This document shows, piece after piece, positions 5,410-10,564 of a DNA stretch of 10,564 nt. Made by a program: the position numbers and the translations under genes. Source of the DNA: an uncultured Thermoleophilia bacterium (GTDB lineage: Bacteria; Actinomycetota; Thermoleophilia; UBA2241); assembly GCA_903912585.1 (NCBI GenBank), contig CAIWHY010000529.1, positions 1-10,564 on the forward strand. The letters run 5' to 3'. Below the pieces are notes generated by a model that was not told the DNA's origin, did no database searches, and saw only the letters and a list, made by a program, of their open reading frames with translations. How positions within the stretch are numbered: position 1 is the stretch's first letter; each line of letters opens with the position of its first letter.

Positions 5410-6960
5410 ATGAGCGCGTTCCCCGAGTATCACAAGTACGACGGACTGGGCCTGGCAGAGCTGGTGCGCACCGGCGAGGTGTCGCCGGCCGAGCTCCTCG
5501 ACGAGGCGATCGCCCGCATCGAAGCCGGGAATCCGCGCCTCAACGCCGTCGTGCGCCCGATGTACGAGCAGGCCCGCGCGACGGCGCAGGCCCACCAGAC
5601 GGCGCGGGCCGGCGCAAAGGCTCGGTCCGGCGAAACAGCGGACGCCGCCGCGCCCGGCGGGCCGTTCGCCGGCGTCCCCTTCCTGATGAAGGATCTGCTC
5701 TGCATGGTCGAGGGCGTGCCGACGAGCTGCGGTACGCGCATCCTCAAGGACGTCCCGGCGCCACATGACAGCGAGATGGTGCGCCGGTACCGGGCCGCCG
5801 GTCTCGTGATCGTCGGGAAGACCAACACGCCCGAGTTCGGCCTGCTGCCGTATACGGAGCCGCAGGCCTTCGGCCCGACCAACAACCCCTGGGACCTCGC
5901 GCGGACCGTCGGCGGCTCGAGCGGCGGGTCGGCCGCCGCCGTGGCCGCTGGCATGACGCCGCTGGCGGCCGGCGGAGACGGCGGCGGCTCCATCCGCATC
6001 CCGGCCTCGTGCTGCGGCGTCTTCGGCCTCAAGCCGACCCGCGGCCGCACTCCCGCCGGGCCGGACGTCGGCGAGAACTGGCGCGGCTACGTCCAGGAGC
6101 ACGTGCTCACGCGCTCGGTGCGCGACAGCGCGGCGATGCTCGACGCCGTCGCCGGACCCGAGGTCGGCGCGCCCTACTGGGCGCCGCCGCGGGAACGGCC
6201 CTACCTGGAGGAAGTGACGACCGAGCCCGGCAAGCTGCGCATCGCCTTCTCGTCGCTCCCCCTTCTTGGTCACGACGTCGACGCCGAATGCGAGCGCGGG
6301 ATGCGGGAGACCGTCCAGCTGCTCGAGGGGCTCGGCCACGAGCTCGTCGAGGCCTCGACTCCGGTGGACAGGGAGGCGTTCTCCGTCGCCTACCTCAAAG
6401 TGATCGCGGCGGAGACGAGCGACACGATCGCGCTGGCCGCGAGGCAGACAGGCCGCAAGTTGTCGCTCGGCGACTTCGAGATCGGCACGAGGGCGCTGGC
6501 GATGCTGGGCCGGGCCTTCAGCGCGGGCGAGTTCGCCGCGGCGCTGAGCTATCTGCAAGCGGCCTCACTGCGCATCGGCCGCTTCTTCGAGGGCTACGAC
6601 GTCGTCCTGACGCCTACACTCGCCAGCCCGCCGGTGCTCACAGGCTCGCTGCAGCCCACGGCTGCGGAGCGCCGCCAGGTGGAGATCGTCAGCCGACTCA
6701 ACGCCGGCTGGCTGCTGAAGGCGCTCGGCGTGATCAAGCCGCTGGCCGACAAGACGTTCGCGTTCATGCCGTACACGCCGGTCTTCAACGTGACGGGGCA
6801 GCCGGCGATGTCGGTGCCGCTGCACTGGACGGCCGGCGGCCTGCCGGTGGGCATGCACTTCGTCGGGCGGTTCGGCGACGAAGCGACGCTGTTCCGGCTG
6901 GCCGGACAACTCGAGCGCGCCCAGCCGTGGTTCGAGCGGACGCCTCCGGCGATCGCATGA
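5410..6960 (+). CDS. Amidase-signature family hydrolase
   Basis: 516 residues, normal for the family, which hydrolyses amides through a Ser-cisSer-Lys triad. All three residues are present: Lys94 in FLMKDLL, cis-Ser170 in the GGSSGGS loop (168-174) and nucleophile Ser194 in GGGSIRIP. The Ser170-Ser194 spacing of 24 is that of FAAH and malonamidase. The ends also fit: N-terminal VSPAELLDEAIARIE and a C-terminal GQPAMSVPL...GLPVGMHFVGRFGDE block. It is not an evident GatA, because no GatB/GatC genes are nearby and it has a 6-aminohexanoate-hydrolase/FAAH-like layout; the substrate is unknown. Residues 61-85 are an Ala-rich, loosely conserved insert. ATG 5410 is preferred over the in-frame GTG two codons upstream, with the purine-rich GAGGCGAGG just before as ribosome site. 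The stop overlaps an ATGA with no gene behind it; the cupin starts 25 bp later. Confidence 0.92.
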   Translation: MSAFPEYHKYDGLGLAELVRTGEVSPAELLDEAIARIEAGNPRLNAVVRPMYEQARATAQAHQTARAGAKARSGETADAAAPGGPFAGVPFLMKDLLCMVEGVPTSCGTRILKDVPAPHDSEMVRRYRAAGLVIVGKTNTPEFGLLPYTEPQAFGPTNNPWDLARTVGGSSGGSAAAVAAGMTPLAAGGDGGGSIRIPASCCGVFGLKPTRGRTPAGPDVGENWRGYVQEHVLTRSVRDSAAMLDAVAGPEVGAPYWAPPRERPYLEEVTTEPGKLRIAFSSLPLLGHDVDAECERGMRETVQLLEGLGHELVEASTPVDREAFSVAYLKVIAAETSDTIALAARQTGRKLSLGDFEIGTRALAMLGRAFSAGEFAAALSYLQAASLRIGRFFEGYDVVLTPTLASPPVLTGSLQPTAAERRQVEIVSRLNAGWLLKALGVIKPLADKTFAFMPYTPVFNVTGQPAMSVPLHWTAGGLPVGMHFVGRFGDEATLFRLAGQLERAQPWFERTPPAIA

Positions 6961-6985
6961 GCGCGTCCGCGTGAGGGAGGTCGAG

Positions 6986-7369
6986 ATGTTCGCCACTGCC
7001 GATCCAGGCGGCTACCAGCCGGTGGCGCCGGGCATCCGCCGCAAGACGTTGTGCCACGGGGACGCGACGCTGATCAGCGAGTTCCGCCTGGACGCCGGTC
7101 AAGTGCTGCCCATGCACGCGCACCCGCAGGAGCAGACCGGCTACCTGGTCGCCGGACGCCTGCGGCTGACCATCGGCGGCAGGACCCACGACGCCCGGCC
7201 GGGCGGCAGCTGGTGCATCCCCGGTGGTGTGGAGCACGGCGCGGACGTCCTCGAGGATTCGGTCGCCGTCGAGGTCTTCTCGCCGGTCCGCGAGGACTAC
7301 CTGCCCGACGGGATCGAGCGGCCGGGCGCGGACGGCCAGCGATCGGCTGACCGGCATGCGGCCGGCTGA
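6986..7369 (+). CDS. Small cupin-domain protein (KdgF-like)
   Basis: 127 residues, a single-domain cupin. Motif 1 is PMHAHPQEQTGYLVAG (42-57), with predicted metal ligands His44, His46 and Gln50. Motif 2 is GGSWCIPGGVEHGA (73-86), with His84 as the last ligand. The ending EDSVAVEVFSPVREDYL (90-106) is typical of a small cupin group related to KdgF, which opens pectin- and alginate-derived uronates. The His-His-Gln-His set agrees with that. Whether it is catalytic or a sugar-binding protein cannot be decided. GGGAGG at 6975-6980 lies 5 nt before ATG 6986 and supports this start over the in-frame GTG at 6971. Its 3' end overlaps the next gene by 14 bp. Residues after 108 are a low-complexity tail. 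Confidence 0.88.
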   Translation: MFATADPGGYQPVAPGIRRKTLCHGDATLISEFRLDAGQVLPMHAHPQEQTGYLVAGRLRLTIGGRTHDARPGGSWCIPGGVEHGADVLEDSVAVEVFSPVREDYLPDGIERPGADGQRSADRHAAG

Positions 7370-7811
7370 CCTCGGCGACCGGGAACGTCTTCTCGACCTG
7401 ATGGCGGATTTCTACGCCGAGTCCGGCTTCGTTCTGGACCGGCCGCATGCCGAAGGCGCGTTCACGACGCTGCTCGGCGACCCGCGCCTCGGCCGCGTTT
7501 GGCTCATCGAGCGGGACCTGGAGGTGGTCGGCTACATCGTCGTCACCTTCGTCTTCGCGATGGAGCACGGTGGGCTGGCGGCGTGGGTGGACGACCTGTA
7601 CGTAGAGCCTCATGCCCGGGGCGCGGGTCTGGGCACTGCCGCACTCGCCGACGTCCGGGAGACCTGTGCCGGGCTCGGCGTGCGAGCACTCGCGGTGCAG
7701 GTCGGTCGCGACAACGTCGCGGCGCAGGCGGTCTACCGCAGCGCGGGCATGATGGCCATCGACCGAGGGCTGATGATGGTGAGTCTGGCGGGTCCGGTGC
7801 ACCAGGCGTGA
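7356..7811 (+). CDS. GNAT family N-acetyltransferase
   Basis: 151 residues. It begins with the usual RPADLGDRERLLDLM helix. The acetyl-CoA motif WVDDLYVEPHARGAGLG is at 77-93, with the RGAGLG phosphate loop at 88-93, and N120 with AAQAVYRSAGM (122-132) is the normal last-strand element. Residues 61-74 form the strand that usually faces the acceptor amine. The acceptor is unknown. ATG 7356 is inside the cupin gene (14-bp overlap), so the two are likely co-translated. The TGA stop ends at 7811, directly against the stop of the convergent MerR gene, leaving no room for a separate terminator. Confidence 0.88.
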   Translation: MRPADLGDRERLLDLMADFYAESGFVLDRPHAEGAFTTLLGDPRLGRVWLIERDLEVVGYIVVTFVFAMEHGGLAAWVDDLYVEPHARGAGLGTAALADVRETCAGLGVRALAVQVGRDNVAAQAVYRSAGMMAIDRGLMMVSLAGPVHQA

Positions 7812-8627
7812 TCAGCCCTCGCCGCGCGCGGCGTTCGCGGCGATGGCGTCGCACAGGTACTGCGTCATGCCTGGGCGGGCCGCGTCGTAGTTCGCCGCGA
7901 AGCGCGGGTCGGCGACGTACATGCGCCCGAGCTCGACGTGCATCTCGTGTGAGCACGGGTAGAACCAGCGGTCGATCTGGAGCCGGTGGCGCTCGGCCGT
8001 AGCAACGGCGCGGGCGTCGTCCGGCGCCACAGCCAGGTCCATGAGCGCCGCCAGGTCGTTGACGACCGCGTCGCTCTCGCGCTTGAATCGCGCCCAGTCG
8101 TCCTTGGTGTAGCCCCTTGTGCGTCGCGCCGACTCGCGGTAGGCGGCGGTGCCTCCCCAGCGCGCACGCGCCTCGTCCTCATGCTCCGACGGGTCGAAGT
8201 CGCCGAAGACCTCGAACAACTCCTCGTCGCTCATCTGCATCCTTCCTTCCAGTGACGCCAGCGTCTTGTCGATCACGGCAAGCATGGCCTCAAGACGGAG
8301 CGCGCGAGCCGCAAGTCGGTCGCGCTGCTCGCGCAGCACGGCGCCGCGGTCGTGGGCCGCGGAGGCCATGAGCTCCCGGATCTCGTCGAGCCGGAAGCCG
8401 AGCTCCTTGTAGAAGAGCACCTCCTGGAGCCGCTCCAGGTCGGCGGAGTCGTACAGGCGGTAGCCGGCCTCGGAGCGGCCGGACGGTCGCAGTAGCCCGA
8501 GTTCGTCGTAGTGGTGCAGGGTGCGGACGCTGATGTGGGCGATCCGCGCGACGTCACCGACCGCGTAGGCGGCGGAGGCGTGGCCGGGAGCCTCACGCTC
8601 GCCAGGGTCTCGGTTCGGGGCACTCAT
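7812..8627 (-). CDS. MerR-family regulator with C-terminal TipAS drug-binding domain (TipAL-like)
   Basis: 271 residues. The winged-helix MerR DNA-binding domain is at 21-90 (YAVGDVARIAHISVRTLHHY, then DELGLLRPSG and GYRLY). A dimerisation helix rich in Arg/Leu follows (95-130). The TipAS domain runs from 134 to the end (SDEELFEVFGDFDPSEHEDE, RWG, Y..S, YTKDDW, YPCSHEMH, LGRMYV). TipAS domains bind thiopeptide and other hydrophobic drugs and then switch on transcription. Cys225 in YPCSHEMH lines up with the thiopeptide-reactive Cys207 of Streptomyces TipAL, whereas the second TipAL Cys (214) is Glu232 here. The start is ATG 8627, 6 nt after the -10 box, suggesting a leaderless mRNA; an in-frame GTG at 8633 is less likely. 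No efflux pump is adjacent, so its regulon beyond itself is unknown. Confidence 0.93.
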   Translation of the reverse strand: MSAPNRDPGEREAPGHASAAYAVGDVARIAHISVRTLHHYDELGLLRPSGRSEAGYRLYDSADLERLQEVLFYKELGFRLDEIRELMASAAHDRGAVLREQRDRLAARALRLEAMLAVIDKTLASLEGRMQMSDEELFEVFGDFDPSEHEDEARARWGGTAAYRESARRTRGYTKDDWARFKRESDAVVNDLAALMDLAVAPDDARAVATAERHRLQIDRWFYPCSHEMHVELGRMYVADPRFAANYDAARPGMTQYLCDAIAANAARGEG

Positions 8628-8633
8628 GAGCAC

Positions 8634-8664
8634 AGCGTAGACCCTGACGTAACGTGAGGGTCAA
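8634..8664 (-). promoter_or_regulatory. MerR-type promoter of the TipAL-like gene
   Basis: On the - strand, TTGACC (-35, 8664-8659) and TACGCT (-10, 8639-8634) are separated by 19 bp (8658-8640), the overlong spacer that MerR-family activators correct by twisting DNA. Transcription would begin about at the ATG at 8627. Confidence 0.88.
8640..8662. promoter_or_regulatory. 23-bp palindromic operator inside the MerR-type promoter
   Basis: An inverted repeat centred on 8651 has outer arms GACCCT (8640-8645) and AGGGTC (8657-8662), with inner ACGT steps at 8647-8650 and 8652-8655. Only position pair 8646/8656 and the centre are unpaired. It fills the spacer of the regulator's own promoter, so autoregulation by the TipAL-like protein is the simplest reading. 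Confidence 0.88.
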
Positions 8665-8764
8665 GGGCCGCCGGGCGCCGGGCCGTACGACAGTGCCAAT
8701 TCGGGCAGCCTCAACGGTTGCGGATGCGGCCGCGACGGCGCCCCGCGCGGCGCTCGCCCGCGTC

Positions 8765-8793
8765 TTGACGGCTCAGCCATCGATTGATAGGTT
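8765..8793 (+). promoter_or_regulatory. Sigma-70-type promoter for the Fur-family gene
   Basis: TTGACG (8765-8770), a 17-bp spacer and TAGGTT (8788-8793) make a near-consensus housekeeping promoter. Initiation would fall near 8800, giving a leader of about 46 nt before TTG 8846. The 100 bp between this and the MerR promoter (8665-8764) show no further feature. Confidence 0.75.
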
Positions 8794-8805
8794 TTCTCAT
8801 GCGGG

Positions 8806-8822
8806 TTGAGAACAGTTCTCAA
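8806..8822. promoter_or_regulatory. Fur-box-like perfect palindrome
   Basis: TTGAGAACAGTTCTCAA is a perfect 17-bp palindrome (8-1-8) resembling the 7-1-7 boxes bound by Fur-family proteins. It lies just downstream of the predicted start site and about 23 nt before the Fur-family gene. A third, looser half-site (TTTTCTCA, 8792-8799) precedes it. Negative autoregulation is inferred. Confidence 0.78.
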
Positions 8823-8845
8823 TCGGAGCCTGGGGAGCGCCACTC

Positions 8846-9298
8846 TTGACCGATCCGCCGCCGACGCACGACATCGAGGCCGTCTTCCGCGAGAAGGGCA
8901 TTCCGTTCACGCGGCAGCGCCGCCTGATCTGGGAGTTCTTCGCCGGCGCCGACCGCGCCGCGACGATCACCGAGGCGGCCGACGCGCTGCGCGGCGACGG
9001 CGTCGGCCAGGCGACGGTCTACCGCACGGTCACACTGTTCTCCGACCTCGGCCTGCTGGCGCGCGTGCAGGACCGGCGCGGCGACATCTGCTACACGGCG
9101 CCTCCCATCGGCCACAGCCACCCGCTCGTCTGCGGAGTCTGCCGCAAGGTCGTCCGCTTCGATGGCGACGGCGATGTGCGGGACCTTGAGGCCCGGCTGG
9201 GCGCCGAGAGCGGCTTCGCCATCTACGGCCACCACCTCGAGGTGTACGGCATCTGCTCGGAGTGCCGGACGGCCAAGGACGGCGACCATGCCGGGTGA
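8846..9298 (+). CDS. Fur-family metal-responsive transcriptional regulator
   Basis: 150 residues. The N-terminal winged helix is at 10-80 (REKGIPFTRQRRLIWEFF, then ATVYRTVTLFSDLGLL). The metal/dimerisation half follows, with HSHPLVCGVCRKV (90-102), YGHHLEVYGICSEC (127-140), and structural-zinc cysteine pairs Cys96/Cys99 and Cys137/Cys140. It is a Fur, Zur, PerR or related member; the sensory metal cannot be read reliably. The start is a TTG at 8846: the frame is closed by a TGA at 8807-8809, no ATG precedes the domain, and GGGGAG (8832-8837) serves as ribosome site. A palindrome upstream suggests it represses itself and the two genes behind it. Its 3' end overlaps the ATPase gene by 11 bp. 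Coupling to a metal-chelate binding lipoprotein fits iron or cobalamin uptake control. Confidence 0.93.
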   Translation: MTDPPPTHDIEAVFREKGIPFTRQRRLIWEFFAGADRAATITEAADALRGDGVGQATVYRTVTLFSDLGLLARVQDRRGDICYTAPPIGHSHPLVCGVCRKVVRFDGDGDVRDLEARLGAESGFAIYGHHLEVYGICSECRTAKDGDHAG

Positions 9299-10040
9299 CG
9301 CGGCTCGCCGCGCCGCCGCGCCACTCGCCGGCGCGGGGATCGCCGGCGCTCCCAAGCTCGCCGGCCGCCGCTTCTTCTGCTCGTGGAGCGGCGGCAAGGA
9401 CGCCTACCTCGCCTTGCAGCGCGCGACGCTCCGGCGCGGCGTCCCGGCCGCGCTGCTGTGCATGCTGCACGAGGACGGGCGCGAGAGCCGCGGGCACGGC
9501 CTGCCGCTCGAGCTCCTCGAGGAGCAGGCCGCGGCGCTGGGCATCCCGCTGATCGCGCGCGCCACCACGTGGGACGACTACGAAGCCACTTACGTCTCCG
9601 TCCTCCACGATCTGCGCGCGCAGGGCGTCGAGGCCGGCGTGTTCGGCGACATCGACCTGCAGGCGCATCGCGACTGGGTCGAGGGCGTCTGCGCGGCCGC
9701 CGGCCTGAGCTGCCACCTGCCGCTCTGGCAGGAGGACCGCCGCAGCCTGATTGGCGAGGTTCTGGCGAGCGGCGTCCGCGCGACCGTGGTCGCCGTCGAC
9801 GCCGCCAGGCTCGACGCGTCCTTCCTCGGCCGCGAGCTGACGCCGGCTCTCGTCACCGACCTCGAGGCCGCAGGCGCCGACGCCTGCGGCGAGGAGGGTG
9901 AGTACCACACCATGGTCACCGAGGCGCCCCTGTTCACCAGGCCCGTCTCGCTCGCCTGGGACGGCCACGTCTCGCGCGACGGCCACTGCATCCTCGCATT
10001 CACGCAAGTAGACTCACGAAGGGAGCACGAAGACAGATGA
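9288..10040 (+). CDS. DUF71/Dph6-like PP-loop ATPase (adenine nucleotide alpha hydrolase), possible B12 salvage protein
   Basis: 250 residues. The PP-loop FFCSWSGGKDAYLAL (29-43), with SGGKD at 34-38, binds ATP as in adenylating amide ligases. The central GVFGDIDLQAHRDWVE (117-132) and the C-terminal GEEGEYHTMVTEAPLF (201-216) are hallmarks of the COG2102 family, whose archaeal/eukaryotic member Dph6 amidates diphthine on elongation factor 2. Bacteria have no diphthamide. Published comparative genomics split off a bacterial branch associated with B12 salvage and transport genes, and the BtuF-like gene overlapping the 3' end here fits that branch. The substrate is unproven. ATG 9288 overlaps the Fur gene; the first 26 residues are Ala/Gly-rich and not part of the domain, so a later start is possible. 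The end overlaps the next gene by ATGA. Confidence 0.88.
   Translation: MPGDAARRAAAPLAGAGIAGAPKLAGRRFFCSWSGGKDAYLALQRATLRRGVPAALLCMLHEDGRESRGHGLPLELLEEQAAALGIPLIARATTWDDYEATYVSVLHDLRAQGVEAGVFGDIDLQAHRDWVEGVCAAAGLSCHLPLWQEDRRSLIGEVLASGVRATVVAVDAARLDASFLGRELTPALVTDLEAAGADACGEEGEYHTMVTEAPLFTRPVSLAWDGHVSRDGHCILAFTQVDSRREHEDR
10009..10014 (+). promoter_or_regulatory. TAGACT box before the lipoprotein gene
   Basis: TAGACT sits 22 nt upstream of ATG 10037, inside the end of the ATPase gene, followed by AAGGGAG (10019-10025) as ribosome site. It could be an internal -10 element giving the lipoprotein separate expression. No convincing -35 is visible. Confidence 0.35.
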
Positions 10041-10564
10041 GCACCATCCGTTCCAGCCGGCGGCCCGCCGCCACGACTCGCCGCACCCTCGCCGCCGGCA
10101 CCATCCTCGCCGCGCTCGCGCTGGCCGCGCTCGGCGCCATCGGCCTCACGGCCTGCGGCTCGAGCACCAGCTCCAGCGCCTCGCCGTCCGCATCGACCGC
10201 TGCCGGCGGCCCCATCACCGTCACCGACAGCGCCGGCAACACCGTCACGCTGCAGCAGCCGGCCAAGCGCATCGTCAGCCTCGCGCCCGCCAACACCGAG
10301 ATCGCCTACGCGGTCGGCGCCGGCAGCAAGATGGTGGCCGGCACCACCTACGACGACTACCCCGCCGCCGCCAAGAGCCTGCCCAAGGCCGGCGACTTCT
10401 CCAACCCGAGCGTCGAGAAGATCGCCTCGTTCAACCCCGACCTCGTGCTCATCACCGGCGGCGTGCAGGCGCCTCTGCGCGCGAAGCTCACGAAGCTGGG
10501 CATGAGCGTCTACGTCATCGACCCGACCACCTACGCGGGCGTGATGACCGACATCGCCAACGTC
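10037..10564 (+). CDS. Periplasmic-binding lipoprotein of an ABC importer (BtuF/FhuD class), 3' end outside window
   Basis: 176 codons are present and the frame is open at the right edge. An Arg-rich N-terminus and a hydrophobic helix (about 18-37) end in a lipobox LTAC with lipidated Cys40. A Ser/Ala/Thr linker (42-56) tethers the protein to the membrane. The binding domain follows: ITVTDSAGNTVTL, RIVSLAPANTEIAYAVGAG, then VAGTTYDDYP, PSVEKIASFNPDLVLITGG and LGMSVYVIDPTTYAGVM. This is the class III binding-protein fold for vitamin B12 (BtuF), ferric siderophores or haem. In B12-binding members the sequence 'D.CdyP' or 'T.yddyP' follows the first lobe, as here, and the neighbours favour corrinoid, but a siderophore ligand is not excluded. 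It overlaps the ATPase gene by ATGA; permease and ATPase subunits are expected beyond the edge. Confidence 0.88.
   Translation, partial: MSTIRSSRRPAATTRRTLAAGTILAALALAALGAIGLTACGSSTSSSASPSASTAAGGPITVTDSAGNTVTLQQPAKRIVSLAPANTEIAYAVGAGSKMVAGTTYDDYPAAAKSLPKAGDFSNPSVEKIASFNPDLVLITGGVQAPLRAKLTKLGMSVYVIDPTTYAGVMTDIANV

Noticed and set aside
4453..6558. A 701-codon open frame on the - strand across the SDR and amidase genes
   Set aside because: It is the antisense image of two clear enzymes in GC-rich DNA where stops are rare; its translation is compositionally biased (Arg, Gly, Ala, His) and shows no domain.
9960..10040. Cobalamin riboswitch before the BtuF-like gene
   Set aside because: The upstream sequence is coding (overlapping ATPase gene) and I see no B12-box-like sequence; there is no room for the element.

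Overview
The window is about 10.5 kb of very GC-rich DNA, densely packed with short intergenic gaps and frequent ATGA start/stop overlaps. Third codon positions are almost all G or C. TANNNT-type -10 boxes, starts consistent with leaderless transcripts, and GTG/TTG starts all suggest a high-GC actinobacterium-like organism. I cannot place it more precisely; no rRNA, tRNA, CRISPR array, insertion sequence or phage gene is visible.

Layout. Positions 1-7811 are entirely on the + strand. First come two cobalamin nucleotide-loop genes: a histidine phosphatase of the CobC (alpha-ribazole phosphatase) type, cut by the left edge and carrying an in-frame minisatellite, and CbiB/CobD. A GC-rich hairpin follows. 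Next are a DUF1295 membrane protein overlapping an EVE-domain protein, a GNAT acetyltransferase, a gutted second GNAT pseudogene, a maltose-O-acetyltransferase-like enzyme with a possibly leaderless start, and a short-chain dehydrogenase resembling 3-ketosphinganine reductase. The run ends with an amidase-signature hydrolase, a small cupin and another GNAT.

A TipAL-type MerR regulator (7812-8627, - strand) is convergent with that run, its stop codon abutting the GNAT stop. Its promoter has the 19-bp spacer and internal palindrome expected of MerR control. After a divergent intergenic region, a Fur-family regulator starts at TTG behind a good sigma-70-type promoter and a perfect 17-bp palindrome that looks like its own operator. 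It overlaps a DUF71/Dph6-like PP-loop ATPase gene, which in turn overlaps a lipoprotein of the BtuF/FhuD class that runs off the right edge.

How the genes work together. The two ends point to corrinoid metabolism: CobC and CbiB make and finish the lower part of cobalamin, and the right-hand Fur - DUF71 ATPase - periplasmic-binding lipoprotein cassette looks like metal-regulated uptake and salvage of a corrinoid (or of a siderophore). The middle is a mixed set of small-molecule enzymes (acetyltransferases, SDR, amidase, cupin) whose co-direction suggests co-transcription but whose shared substrate is unclear.

I see no wholly new system. The best leads are the DUF71 ATPase in a B12 setting, the phosphatase minisatellite, the deleted GNAT gene, and the two well-defined autoregulatory operators.
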